DNA of 64,000 nt from Bacteroidia bacterium. Its GTDB lineage: Bacteria > Bacteroidota > Bacteroidia > UKL13-3. How positions within the stretch are numbered: the stretch's first letter is position 1; the number at the start of each line of letters is the position of its first letter. Position numbers and translations under genes: made by a program. The notes beneath the pieces are model-generated. The model was not told the DNA's origin and did no database searches. It saw only the letters and a list, made by a program, of their open reading frames with translations. Of this stretch, positions 28,122 to 37,059 are shown one piece after another. The stretch is taken from positions 16,639 through 80,638 of the forward strand of contig JALONK010000011.1 of assembly GCA_025454975.1 (NCBI GenBank), given 5' to 3'.

Positions 28122-28855
28122 AGGGTAATTCCTCCATCAACGCTCAAACAGTGTCCGTTTATAAAGGATGCTTGCCCTGATGACAAAAATACGTATGCAT
28201 GTGCAATGTCCTCTGGTTTTCCTAATCGTTGCACAGGTGTACGCTCGATAATATTATTAATTACTTTTTCAGGAACAGTAGTAATCATTTCGGTAGCTAT
28301 AAATCCCGGAGCTACTGCATTTACAGTAATTCCTTTTTTACCAAGTTCTCTGGCCCAAACTTTTGTTACGCCAATTAATGCGCTTTTTGCAGCTACATAG
28401 TTGCTTTGACCATAATTGCCGTACAATGCAACAACTGACGAAGTATTGATGATGCGGCCATACCCTTTTTCAACCATATAAGATGATACTGCTTTCGTAC
28501 AATTAAATACACCTGTAAGGTTTACGTCTATCACCTTTTGCCAATCTTCGGGTGATAATTTAGCCAAAGTTGCGTCTCGGGTTATTCCGGCATTATTTAT
28601 TAGAATATCTATTCGTTCAAATAAAGAAATGGTTTCTTTAGCGGCTTTTTCTACTGATGCATATAAAGCCGTATTTACTTCAATAAAATGTGATTTTCCT
28701 CCTGCATCTTCCAACATTTTAACTGCATCTTTTCCTTTTTCAACCTGAACATCCCAAATTACAACAACAGCGCCATTTTTAACGAAGTGCTTGGCTGTTT
28801 CCAAGCCAATACCTGATGCACCACCAGTAATGATGGCTATTTTTTTATCTAACAT
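28118..28855 (-). CDS. FabG-like short-chain dehydrogenase/reductase
   Basis: A 245-residue classical SDR: TGGASGIGLE (cofactor, about 10-19), ILINNAGITRDATL (about 86-99), the NTSSVV serine, YVAAK with the catalytic Tyr and Lys, and VDGGITL at the end. The acidic residue after beta-2 (VIWDVQ) suggests NAD rather than NADP preference. It could be an acetoacetyl-CoA reductase, a 3-hydroxyacyl-CoA dehydrogenase or a second 3-oxoacyl-ACP reductase. It is distinct from the fabG at 21937. No operon partner on the same strand lies within 100 bp. Confidence 0.85.
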   Translation of the reverse strand: MLDKKIAIITGGASGIGLETAKHFVKNGAVVVIWDVQVEKGKDAVKMLEDAGGKSHFIEVNTALYASVEKAAKETISLFERIDILINNAGITRDATLAKLSPEDWQKVIDVNLTGVFNCTKAVSSYMVEKGYGRIINTSSVVALYGNYGQSNYVAAKSALIGVTKVWARELGKKGITVNAVAPGFIATEMITTVPEKVINNIIERTPVQRLGKPEDIAHAYVFLSSGQASFINGHCLSVDGGITL

Positions 28856-28959
28856 AACCTTAATTTTTGAAGCGGCGAATCAACAAAATAATCCCAACTT
28901 TGCCTTGTTTTTAAGGTTAAGTTTTTGAAATTGTAGTTTATAAGATTGAATGTGTGGTG

Positions 28960-29736
28960 CTAAAGTTTTTTTATTGCATTAGCCTGACCTTGCCACTTTC
29001 TATACAAAACAATTCCGGCCAGGATAAGTATAATGGAAATAAGTTGTGAGTGACTAAGTGTTTCATTAAATAATAATCCTCTTTCTTCATCTCCTCTAAA
29101 TGTTTCTGTAAACATGCGAATACTTGGATATAGTATTAAGTATAAAGCGAAAATTTGTCCATTAAAGGCACGTTTTCTTTTAATCAAATACAAAACCAAT
29201 AATAAACAGCCAATTAATAACGACTCATATAATTGTACCGGATGCAAACTACAATTTATTGGTGCCGAACTCCTAGGATGAGTATAAACTACTCCTAACC
29301 AGCTATCCGTTGCTTTTCCATAACAACAGCCCGCCATAAAACAGCCCAATCTGCCACAGGCATGTAAAATGCAAATAACAATGGCAATTAAATCTAAAAA
29401 GGGTAAAGCAGGTAATTTGTGTTTTTTAATAAACCAAAACAATACGCCGAAACAAAATAGTAATGACCCATAAAAAACAAAACCACTACCCGATATTAGT
29501 CCCGATAAATTTTGTAAATGTTCAGTTGGATTTTCGAATATCAATAAAAATTTGCCGCCAACCACTGCAGCAATAATTAAGTAAATCAATAATTGATTAA
29601 TGAGGTCAGGTTTTAAATTAATATCATTTGCTCCTGCTTTGGTTAGGTATGAAATTGACATAACAATACCTAGGCCTATTAATAAACCATAAGCATATAA
29701 TTTTAAAGGGCCTAACTCAAATAATATTGGATACAT
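28960..29736 (-). CDS. Lgt-like prolipoprotein diacylglyceryl transferase homologue with altered signature
   Basis: A 258-residue, seven-helix membrane protein of the Lgt superfamily, which transfers diacylglycerol to the lipobox cysteine of prolipoproteins. Conserved features seen are the YAYGLLIGLG opening, an internal GR pair (R129) and the HPVQLYES segment. The central Lgt signature normally reads GR-x-G-N-F-x-N-x-E. Here it is GRLGCFMAGCCYG (128-140), replacing both Asn and the Glu and bringing in three cysteines. It may still be an active transferase variant or a paralogue with another lipid-linked role. It is third in an operon after a Usp-domain protein and a cation-proton antiporter, with a 9-bp gap. 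Confidence 0.75.
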   Translation of the reverse strand: MYPILFELGPLKLYAYGLLIGLGIVMSISYLTKAGANDINLKPDLINQLLIYLIIAAVVGGKFLLIFENPTEHLQNLSGLISGSGFVFYGSLLFCFGVLFWFIKKHKLPALPFLDLIAIVICILHACGRLGCFMAGCCYGKATDSWLGVVYTHPRSSAPINCSLHPVQLYESLLIGCLLLVLYLIKRKRAFNGQIFALYLILYPSIRMFTETFRGDEERGLLFNETLSHSQLISIILILAGIVLYRKWQGQANAIKKL

Positions 29737-29745
29737 AGTGATAAT

Positions 29746-31044
29746 TTAAGAAGCTGCCGGATTATCAGAGTTGTCGTCAATAAAAGGAATAATTTCTTTT
29801 ATGCCTGTGCCTACCTTCATTTCTCCGGTAATAAAATATTGCAATAATGGGCCAGCCATAATACTAGTTATTACAGCCATAATAACCAACGCAACAAACA
29901 AAGGAGGTGTTATTACACCTGCCTGCAAGGCTAATAAGCCCAGTACAATTTCCATAGCACCTCTTGCATTCATTCCAAACCCAACTGCTAAACTTTCTTT
30001 AAGTGTTAAACCTCCCCATAACGAACCAAGTCCTGCACCCAGCAATTTACACACAATGGCGAGCCCAATAACAACACTCACAATTTGCAGATTAAAGTTA
30101 GCTACAAAGTCAATTTTAAAGCCAATTGAAACGAAGAACAGCGGTGCGAAAATATTTGTAACAAACTGATGAATGATTTCCCTGGTTTTTTCACTTAAGT
30201 GAACACTGTCGCCAACAGCAATACCTACGATAAATGCACCAAATATTGCGTGAATGCCTATTGCTTCTGTAAAAGCTGCACCTAAAAAGGCTAATCCTAA
30301 AGAAAAAGCCAATACTCCTCCCGGCCATGATAAATTGCGTTGTGCCCAAGGTAACGATTTATTGATGATGATCCTTCCTGCGCTTAACATCAGCATTGCA
30401 AATGCAAGAGTATATCCTAAAGTATATAGCACATGAAGCGAATTCCCGCCATTATTCATTAAACCTAATACAACACTAAACAAAAGCCATCCTATAAGGT
30501 CGTCAAACATTGCTGCTGCAATAATTATCATCCCTATTTTAGTTTTAAATAGATTTAAATCCATTAGGGTTCTTGCTATTATCGGCAATGCAGAAATCGC
30601 CATTGCAGTCCCCATGAATAAAGCAAATACAAGCGTGTCGTTTCCTGCGGTTCCTCCCAGCCAATGATTGAAATAATGACCTGCCCCATAGCCAAGAATA
30701 AGTGGGATTATTAATCCTATTAAACTTACTTTAAAAGCAGTTTTACCTTGCTGTCTGATAATTGATAATTCAACTTCCATACCGGCAACAAAAAGAAGCA
30801 TTACAACCGAAATTGTTCCAATGCCTCCTAGTACAAGTCCTTGCGTACCGTTAGTAGTAAATATGGTTTGATTTAAACTTGGAATATATTTACCTAAAAC
30901 GCTTGGTCCTAATAAAATACCGGCCACCAATTCTCCAACTACCAATGGCATTCTTAGTTTTCTAAAAAACTCACCAAATATCCTACCTAACAGTAGCATA
31001 CTCCCAAGTGCAATTAGTAGATATATAATATCGTGGTGTTTCAT
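29746..31044 (-). CDS. CPA2-family cation:proton antiporter
   Basis: A 432-residue integral membrane protein with about 12-13 helices. The antiporter core motif MFDDLIGW (D181/D182) matches the paired-aspartate site of electrogenic NapA-like exchangers, and PVVVGEL-type helix-breaking sequence (RMPLVVGELVAG, 31-42) is present. It lacks the C-terminal RCK/TrkA-N domain of KefB/KefC. Likely exchanges Na+ or K+ for protons in the inner membrane. It lies 22 bp downstream of the universal stress protein gene and 9 bp before the Lgt-like gene. Antiporter-Usp pairs suggest ATP/stress-linked control, which is inference. Confidence 0.88.
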   Translation of the reverse strand: MKHHDIIYLLIALGSMLLLGRIFGEFFRKLRMPLVVGELVAGILLGPSVLGKYIPSLNQTIFTTNGTQGLVLGGIGTISVVMLLFVAGMEVELSIIRQQGKTAFKVSLIGLIIPLILGYGAGHYFNHWLGGTAGNDTLVFALFMGTAMAISALPIIARTLMDLNLFKTKIGMIIIAAAMFDDLIGWLLFSVVLGLMNNGGNSLHVLYTLGYTLAFAMLMLSAGRIIINKSLPWAQRNLSWPGGVLAFSLGLAFLGAAFTEAIGIHAIFGAFIVGIAVGDSVHLSEKTREIIHQFVTNIFAPLFFVSIGFKIDFVANFNLQIVSVVIGLAIVCKLLGAGLGSLWGGLTLKESLAVGFGMNARGAMEIVLGLLALQAGVITPPLFVALVIMAVITSIMAGPLLQYFITGEMKVGTGIKEIIPFIDDNSDNPAAS

Positions 31045-31066
31045 TTATAGGCTTTGGTATAATTTT

Positions 31067-31951
31067 TTATTCGTCATCAGGTGTAATTCTCGAATGCACA
31101 ATTAATAAATCGCAAGGCAAGTCAGCCAATGCATATTCAATGTCATGAGGAAATACACGATCAATTAAATTTAATTTAGTATCGGGAGAATTTAAAACTA
31201 ATAAATCAGCTTGTTGCTCGCGAGCAAACTTACTAATTACATAACCGGGTTTACCTTCAAGTCTTTCCTTATGGATTTGCAGCTTACCACAATCAGTGCA
31301 AGCAAGTATCTCATTTAAGCGCTCGGTTTCTTCTAGCACAATCTTTTCCTTATGAGTATCCGCTTCCCCTTCACTAAATACATCACTTCTAATTAAAGCC
31401 ATTTTGCCTGCATCCTCCTCTTGTATCACCCAAACATCATCTGCATCGGTTTGCTTAGCTAAATAAATGGCGGTTTCAATAGTGTTAGGTGTTTTAGGAT
31501 GATCGCTTCCCTCTACTACAATTCTTTTAACAGGATTTGATTTAATATCAGGTTCCTTAAGCATTAGCATACTACATTTCGCTCTTCTGCATAAAGTGCG
31601 AGAGATGCCGCCAATAAAATACTTAAGCATATTTTCTTTTTCCAATGCACCGGCCACCAATAAATCCACTTCTTCTTCCTTGCATATTGCCAAGATTTCA
31701 TTTACGGGCTCACCCGATCGCCAAATTAACTTATTATCATTTCCGTCTAATTCGAAACGATGTAATAAATGTTTAAGATACTGTTCTTGTTGTAAATTGC
31801 TTTCACCAATATGAATAAAAAGCATGGCTGACTTAAATAACTGCTGTAACCTGCGTGATTCAGCCAATATAGCTTCAGTGCGAGGTGTAAACCCAATAGC
31901 CACTGCAATTTTTTTAAACGGGAAAGGAGCTTTTTTTCCGGTTGTATTCAT
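31067..31951 (-). CDS. Tandem universal stress protein
   Basis: A 294-residue cytoplasmic protein with two UspA-fold halves, about 12-140 (FKKIAVAIGFTPRTEAILAE ... VDLLVAGALE ... CSMLMLKE) and 150-290 (VKRIVVEGSDHPKTPNTIE ... ADLLVLNSP ... CDLLIVHS). The glycine-rich nucleotide-binding loops are only partly conserved, so ATP binding is uncertain. ATG at 31951 (MNTTGKKAPF) is used. A TTG 51 bases further upstream adds a hydrophobic stretch not expected for a Usp protein. It is the first gene of the Usp/antiporter/Lgt-like operon and may modulate the transporter. Confidence 0.82.
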   Translation of the reverse strand: MNTTGKKAPFPFKKIAVAIGFTPRTEAILAESRRLQQLFKSAMLFIHIGESNLQQEQYLKHLLHRFELDGNDNKLIWRSGEPVNEILAICKEEEVDLLVAGALEKENMLKYFIGGISRTLCRRAKCSMLMLKEPDIKSNPVKRIVVEGSDHPKTPNTIETAIYLAKQTDADDVWVIQEEDAGKMALIRSDVFSEGEADTHKEKIVLEETERLNEILACTDCGKLQIHKERLEGKPGYVISKFAREQQADLLVLNSPDTKLNLIDRVFPHDIEYALADLPCDLLIVHSRITPDDE

Positions 31952-32183
31952 GATGCGAAGATAGTAAAATATGATACGAAGAATAATTAAATACACCTGC
32001 AAATCAGAATATTTGACATTGTGGTTCCCGATAAAGTAAACCGGATTATCCTTAAATGAAAAACATAACCTCCGCCATTCGCTTAACTACACTAGGATTT
32101 GCTGATACACCACAGGTTAAAGCAATACACCTTATTATCATTAGCTTTTTCAGCCTGTATTGTGTAAACTTGCCGTTTCTATT

Positions 32184-34235
32184 ATGGTTAAAAAAGACAT
32201 TTTACTCGAAGCTTATATGCACATGTGCGAAGCCAGGGCTATGGCTGAGATTTATGATGCGAACAGGCCTATATGTAAATACGTTCATTCAACTTCCCGT
32301 GGCCATGAGGCGATTCAATTGGCGGTTGGAATGCAGCTAATGCCTTACGATTACTGTTCTCCATATTACAGGGATGAGTCAATACTGCTAGGTATGGGCC
32401 TTAGTCCATACGAACTGATGCTCCAACTTTTAGGTAAGGCTGAAGACCCATTTTCGGGAGGTAGAACATACTACGCACATCCAAGTTTAAATCGTCCGGA
32501 GTTTCCTAAAATTCCTCACCAAAGCAGTGCAACAGGAATGCAAGCAATTCCTGCCACCGGTATGGCACATGGAATTGCATATAAAGAAACTGTCGGGTTA
32601 AATATAAAAGGTGAATTTCCTGTCGTGGTTTGCAGTTTTGGTGATGGTTCTGTTACTGAGGGTGAAGTAGCAGAGGCATTCCAGATGGCTGTTTTAAAAA
32701 TGTTGCCTATAATTTATTTGGTTCAAGATAATGATTGGGGAATAAGCGCAAGTGGTGATGAAATGAGGGCAATGGATGCTTATGAATATGCTGCGGGGTT
32801 TAAAGGCTTAAAACGCATGAGGGTTGATGGAAGTGATTTTATTGAAAGCTTTAAAGGAATTACCGAAGCAATTGATTACGTGCGCAAAAATCGTAAACCT
32901 ATTTTGGTTCATGCTAAAGTTCCTTTGTTAGGGCATCATACTTCAGGTGTTAGGAAAGAATGGTATAGAAGTGAAGATGACATGAACAAACATCTAAAGA
33001 ACGACCCATTACCCAAACTCAAGAATGTATTGTTAGAAATTGGAATCAGTGAAGCCGAGTTGATTGATATTGAAAAAGATGCCGGATATAAAATAGAGCA
33101 ACAATTTAAACAAGCCATAGAAAGTCCCGATCCACATCCTTCTACTGTTGAAGATCATATTTATGCGCCTAGTGGAGCAACAAATGAGATTGGTACAAGA
33201 ACACCAGAAGGAAAAGAGCCAAGTGTGATGGTTGATGCGGCTTTGCATGCAGTAGATGAGTTAATGGCCAAACACCCTGAATGTTTATTCTATGGTCAGG
33301 ATGTTGGTGCCCGACTTGGTGGCGTATTTCGTGAAGCCGCAACTTTGGCAAAAAAATATGGCGACCATAGGGTTTTTAATACTCCTATTCAAGAGGCATA
33401 CATTGTTGGTTCAACAGTTGGGATGAGTGCAGTAGGGTTAAAACCTATTGTTGAAATTCAGTTTGCTGATTATGTATGGACAGGTGTAAACCAGTTGGTT
33501 TGTGAAATTACAAAATCAAATTATCTTACTATGGGTAAATATCCGGTAAGTACCATTATTCGCGTACCAATAGGTGCTTACGGAGGAGGTGGTCCTTATC
33601 ATAGCGGAAGTATTGAATCAACCCTGCTTACCTTGAAAGGAATTAAAATTGCATACCCCAGCAATGCTGCTGATATGAAAGGGTTGATGAAAGCTGCATA
33701 TTACGACGGAAACCCGGTAATTATGCTTGAACATAAAGGTTTATATTGGAGCAAAAACCCGGGGACAGAATCGGCGCGATGCATTGAGCCTGACGATGAT
33801 TATATACTCCCTTTTGGTAAGGCTAATGTAGTTTTACATGCCGAAGATGATTGTATAAATAATGGTGAAAGTTGTGTGATTATTACATGGGGAATGGGTG
33901 TTCACTGGAGCATTAATGCCGCAAAAAATTTCTCTGGAAAAGTTGAAGTAATTGATTTACGTTCATTACAGCCTTTAGACGAAGAGGCTATAATGCAAGC
34001 TGTAAATAAACATGGCAAATGTTTAATTGTTACGGAAGAACCTTTGTTAAACTCATTTGCAGAAAGTATTGCCGGTCGTATTGCACAAAAGTGTTTTCAA
34101 AATTTAGATGCACCGGTGGCTACTATTGGAGCAAAAAATATTCCGGCTGTGCCGCTCAATATGGGGCTTGAAGCTGAAATGTTGCCAAATACAGCAAAGG
34201 TTGCTGATGCTATTCAGCAGTTACTTTTGTATTAA
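32184..34235 (+). CDS. Fused alpha-beta 2-oxoacid dehydrogenase E1 component
   Basis: A 683-residue protein combining the E1 alpha and E1 beta subunits of a branched-chain/pyruvate-type 2-oxoacid dehydrogenase. The alpha half (about 1-330) has the thiamine diphosphate motif GDGSVTEGEVAEAF ... QDN (about 153-183). The beta half (about 345-683) has FYGQDVGARLGGVF, EIQFADYVW and the C-terminal transketolase domain with LRSLQPLDEEA and TEEP. It decarboxylates a 2-oxoacid and passes the acyl group to a lipoyl E2 that is not in the window. The fused form is typical of Bacteroidota, and specificity (branched-chain more likely) is inferred. ATG at 32184 was preferred to a TTG 24 bases upstream. Monocistronic with a strong terminator. 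Confidence 0.88.
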   Translation: MVKKDILLEAYMHMCEARAMAEIYDANRPICKYVHSTSRGHEAIQLAVGMQLMPYDYCSPYYRDESILLGMGLSPYELMLQLLGKAEDPFSGGRTYYAHPSLNRPEFPKIPHQSSATGMQAIPATGMAHGIAYKETVGLNIKGEFPVVVCSFGDGSVTEGEVAEAFQMAVLKMLPIIYLVQDNDWGISASGDEMRAMDAYEYAAGFKGLKRMRVDGSDFIESFKGITEAIDYVRKNRKPILVHAKVPLLGHHTSGVRKEWYRSEDDMNKHLKNDPLPKLKNVLLEIGISEAELIDIEKDAGYKIEQQFKQAIESPDPHPSTVEDHIYAPSGATNEIGTRTPEGKEPSVMVDAALHAVDELMAKHPECLFYGQDVGARLGGVFREAATLAKKYGDHRVFNTPIQEAYIVGSTVGMSAVGLKPIVEIQFADYVWTGVNQLVCEITKSNYLTMGKYPVSTIIRVPIGAYGGGGPYHSGSIESTLLTLKGIKIAYPSNAADMKGLMKAAYYDGNPVIMLEHKGLYWSKNPGTESARCIEPDDDYILPFGKANVVLHAEDDCINNGESCVIITWGMGVHWSINAAKNFSGKVEVIDLRSLQPLDEEAIMQAVNKHGKCLIVTEEPLLNSFAESIAGRIAQKCFQNLDAPVATIGAKNIPAVPLNMGLEAEMLPNTAKVADAIQQLLLY

Positions 34236-34253
34236 TTTAAAACTACAAGGCAT

Positions 34254-34292
34254 AAAAAAAGCTGTCCACTTCATATAGCGGACAGCTTTTTT
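34254..34292. terminator. Bidirectional terminator between the E1 gene and gcvH
   Basis: A-run 34254-34260, stem GCTGTCC (34261-34267), a 12-base loop, GGACAGC (34280-34286) and T-run 34287-34292. The flanking A and T runs provide a U-tract on either strand, so it can serve both convergent genes. Confidence 0.88.
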
Positions 34293-34309
34293 ATTATTAA
34301 TTTTTTAGT

Positions 34310-34690
34310 TTATGCACCTACTAATTTTATGTAATCAGATGCGCTCATCAATCCACCTACCTCATCTTGATTAATACCTGTAAGTTTAATCATCCAACCA
34401 TTTCCATAAGGATCATTATTTACTGATTCAGGTGCAGCATCCAATTCGTTGTTCATTTCTGCAACTGTGCCACTTAATGGTGCAAATAAATCCGATACTG
34501 TTTTAACAGCCTCAACTGTTCCAAATACATCGTGTTGTGCAACCTGTTTCCCAACAGTATTAATGTCAACATAAACAATATCACCTAATTCTTTTTGAGC
34601 AAAGTCAGTGATGCCTACGAAAGCGGTATCACCTTCAATACGCACCCATTCGTGATCTTTTGTGTAAAGTAAATTGTCCGGAAAATTCAT
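34310..34690 (-). CDS. gcvH: Glycine cleavage system H protein
   Basis: A 126-residue lipoyl carrier protein that shuttles the aminomethyl group between the P, T and L proteins of the glycine cleavage complex, and in many bacteria also takes part in lipoate relay. The lipoylation site is K63 in [14 protein letters not shown], with the family opening [14 protein letters not shown] and closing NGWMIKLTG. Full length. The other gcv genes are not nearby. rsmI diverges from it over a 111-bp gap. Confidence 0.96.
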   Translation of the reverse strand: MNFPDNLLYTKDHEWVRIEGDTAFVGITDFAQKELGDIVYVDINTVGKQVAQHDVFGTVEAVKTVSDLFAPLSGTVAEMNNELDAAPESVNNDPYGNGWMIKLTGINQDEVGGLMSASDYIKLVGA

Positions 34691-34801
34691 ATTAGTTAAT
34701 TGATTAATTCTGCGACTAAAATACAGGTTGCAAGCAAATAAAAAAATTATAATTCGCAGCTTCCGTTACTTGCCCTAATTTCATAGTATATTGCATCAAA
34801 C

Positions 34802-35485
34802 ATGAGCGGAAAATTAATTTTGGTACCAACGCCCATTGGTAACCTTGAAGACATTACACTAAGAGCACTTAGGCTATTAAAGGCGTGTGACGTGATTTTA
34901 GCTGAAGATACTCGTCAGACCGGGAAATTGTTAAAGCATTACGAAATTGTTAAGCCTATGCAATCATACCATATGCATAATGAGCATAAAGTGCTGCAAC
35001 AGATAATTGAACAATTGCATTCCGGAAAAAATATTTGTTTGGTTAGTGATGCAGGTACGCCGGGAATTAGCGATCCCGGGTTTTTAATTGTGCGCGAATG
35101 TTTACGTAGTGATATTGAAGTAGAATGTTTACCGGGTGCAACAGCCTTTGTTCCCGCTTTGTTAAAAAGTGGCTTTCCTACCCAAGGTTTTTGTTTTGAA
35201 GGATTTTTACCTGAAAAAAAAGGCCGACAAACCAAAATAATTAAGCTATCAGAAGAATCACGTACGATAATATTTTACGAAGCGCCACACCGGTTGGTAA
35301 AATGTTTGGGTCAATTACAACCGTATTTTGGTGGCCAGCGACAAGTATCAGTATCTCGTGAACTTACAAAAATGTTTGAAGAAACTAAAACAGGAACAAT
35401 TGACGAATTGATTGAATATTTTACTAATCATCCTCCTAAAGGAGAAATTGTTTTAGTTGTTGCCGGTAAACCGGATAAGGATTAA
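34802..35485 (+). CDS. rsmI: 16S rRNA (cytidine1402-2'-O)-methyltransferase
   Basis: A 227-residue SAM-dependent methyltransferase of the tetrapyrrole-methylase fold, modifying C1402 in the ribosomal P site. Diagnostic motifs: LVPTPIGNLEDITLRAL at the N-terminus, AEDTRQTGKLLKHY (about 34-47), LVSDAGTPGISDPG (about 79-92), LPGATAFVPALLKSG, and SVSRELTKMFEE near the C-terminus. It is slightly shorter than the E. coli enzyme because the C-terminal extension is missing, which is usual in this phylum. It shares a TTAA stop overlap with the convergent isochorismate synthase gene. Confidence 0.95.
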   Translation: MSGKLILVPTPIGNLEDITLRALRLLKACDVILAEDTRQTGKLLKHYEIVKPMQSYHMHNEHKVLQQIIEQLHSGKNICLVSDAGTPGISDPGFLIVRECLRSDIEVECLPGATAFVPALLKSGFPTQGFCFEGFLPEKKGRQTKIIKLSEESRTIIFYEAPHRLVKCLGQLQPYFGGQRQVSVSRELTKMFEETKTGTIDELIEYFTNHPPKGEIVLVVAGKPDKD

Positions 35486-36573
35486 TGCAAGATTTTTTGC
35501 ATGATTCCAAACTTACGATTGGTTTCTTTCCACTCTTCTTGTGCATCACTTTTTGCAGTAATCCCTGCACCTGCGTACAATGTAGCATGCTTATCAAATA
35601 ATTCGGCACAACGAAGGTTTACGTAAAGATGTAGTTCGCCATCAGGTAAAAATAATCCATGAAATCCCGAGTAAAATTTGCGCTCTAACTGCTCGTGTTC
35701 ACTGATAAATAATCCCGCTTCAAACGATGGTAGTCCACAAACTGCAGGTGTTGGATTAAGTACTGCTAATAATTTGTGTAATTTTAATTTCAAAAATTCT
35801 TCATCAACCTTTACTACAAAGGTTGTACTTAAGTGCTTAACACTTCCCGCAATAACTGTTTCCTTTTCAGCCTCAATAAAATTTTCAATATGTAAGGATT
35901 GAAAAGTTTGCTCAATAAAAAAAGCAATCATATCCTGTTCTTCCAATTCCTTGTCGGTCCACTCTAAACCTTGTTCAGCGGGTAATGTTCCGGCTAAGGC
36001 TACGGTTTTTAACTGTTGTTGATTGGCATGTAACAACAGTTCAGGTGAAGCACCTATCCAATTACCCAGTTCATGCATATTGCAATAGTAAACAGATGCA
36101 TGAGGATAAGTTTTACATGCCTCAATAAATAAACTTGCTTTATCATCCGTATTACAATCTATATTGATGGCTCTTGCAGCAACTACTTTATCAATAGTTT
36201 TATTAGCAATGGCTTGTTTAATTAAGTTTACATAGTTCAGATATTGTTCTTCATTCAGTGTATGAATAGCTTTTGTTGGCGAAGTTTCTTGTTTGTTAGT
36301 CTGCGGAAATAATAACTCACTTCCAAATACACATAAATCATTTTTATAAACCAATTGAGGATAGCTATGATAAGCCATTTCGGCACCCATGTAAGGAGAA
36401 AACAAGAATACTACCGATTCAGGGATTTCATATTTTACTTTCTTCATTACAGGCGTTTCGGCAGCAAAAGTGAAGTAAAAATCTTGGCTGTCAGGCAAAC
36501 GATACGCAGCGAAGTACGCACCTGTATCAGTTGCCATATTAAATTTTTGGCGGATCAAATCCTCGTTCATCAT
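35482..36573 (-). CDS. menF: Isochorismate synthase (menaquinone biosynthesis)
   Basis: A 363-residue chorismate-binding enzyme converting chorismate to isochorismate, the entry step of menaquinone synthesis (siderophore use is possible elsewhere). Motifs: KVVAARAINI (about 129-138), GNWIGASPELLL (about 170), TVALAGTLPA, HLSTTFVVKV, NPTPAVCGLPSFEA and YSGFHGLFL, with the terminal GAGITAKSDAQEEWKET. The start at 36573 overlaps the upstream thioesterase gene by 35 bp and supplies the N-terminal helix expected before YFAAYRLPDS. A second ATG at 36537 would leave a 1-bp gap and is a possible alternative. Its MenI-like neighbour upstream supports the menaquinone role. Confidence 0.88.
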   Translation of the reverse strand: MMNEDLIRQKFNMATDTGAYFAAYRLPDSQDFYFTFAAETPVMKKVKYEIPESVVFLFSPYMGAEMAYHSYPQLVYKNDLCVFGSELLFPQTNKQETSPTKAIHTLNEEQYLNYVNLIKQAIANKTIDKVVAARAINIDCNTDDKASLFIEACKTYPHASVYYCNMHELGNWIGASPELLLHANQQQLKTVALAGTLPAEQGLEWTDKELEEQDMIAFFIEQTFQSLHIENFIEAEKETVIAGSVKHLSTTFVVKVDEEFLKLKLHKLLAVLNPTPAVCGLPSFEAGLFISEHEQLERKFYSGFHGLFLPDGELHLYVNLRCAELFDKHATLYAGAGITAKSDAQEEWKETNRKFGIMQKILH

Positions 36574-37006
36574 TTTTAATTTCTATTACAGCCATAGTAA
36601 GTCGGCTGATGCAATTTAATTTTCCGCGTTGGTCGGTTATTTTAATTTCCCAAACTTGTGTGGTTCTCCCAATATGTATTGGTTTGGCTGTACCATATAC
36701 ATATCCATTGCCTTCATGAGCACTTCTGATGTGATTGGCATTAATATCAAGTCCAATTGCAACATATTTAGTTCTATCAACGGCTAAATTGGCCGCCATA
36801 CTTCCAACTGTTTCGGCAAGTACACAATATGCTCCACCATTCACAATTCGCAAAGGCTGAACAGTTCGATAGTCGATAGGCATTCTTGCAACTAAATAAT
36901 CAGGACCTATTTCTACTGTTTCAATGCCAATGAAATCAGCCATTGTATTGGCATTTCTGGCATTAAGTTGTTCAAGGGTAACTTGTTCAATATTTTTAAA
37001 AACCAT
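36539..37006 (-). CDS. MenI/YdiI-like hotdog thioesterase (probable DHNA-CoA hydrolase)
   Basis: A 155-residue hotdog-fold acyl-CoA thioesterase closely resembling E. coli YdiI/MenI. Collinear motifs are LEQLNARNANTMADFIGIE, DYLVARMPIDYRTVQP, VLAETVGSMAANL (catalytic Glu), GLDINANHIRSA and VWEIKITDQRGKL ... SRLTMAVI. In the homologue the substrate-binding motif is LHGGA, but here it is VNGGA, an Asn for His change. It would release CoA from 1,4-dihydroxy-2-naphthoyl-CoA in menaquinone synthesis, and the overlap with the isochorismate synthase gene supports this. It is read after the hybrid kinase gene's opposite neighbour region with its own 53-bp leader. Confidence 0.8.
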   Translation of the reverse strand: MVFKNIEQVTLEQLNARNANTMADFIGIETVEIGPDYLVARMPIDYRTVQPLRIVNGGAYCVLAETVGSMAANLAVDRTKYVAIGLDINANHIRSAHEGNGYVYGTAKPIHIGRTTQVWEIKITDQRGKLNCISRLTMAVIEIKNDERGFDPPKI

Positions 37007-37059
37007 AGTGTATGTTACTATCAGCTACGAAGTAAACTTAATTTATGTACTAAACAATA

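Noticed and set aside
32056..32340. Plus-strand 94-codon frame beginning in the intergenic region before the fused E1 gene
   Set aside because: Most of it overlaps the E1 coding sequence in another frame and the translation has no recognisable pattern.
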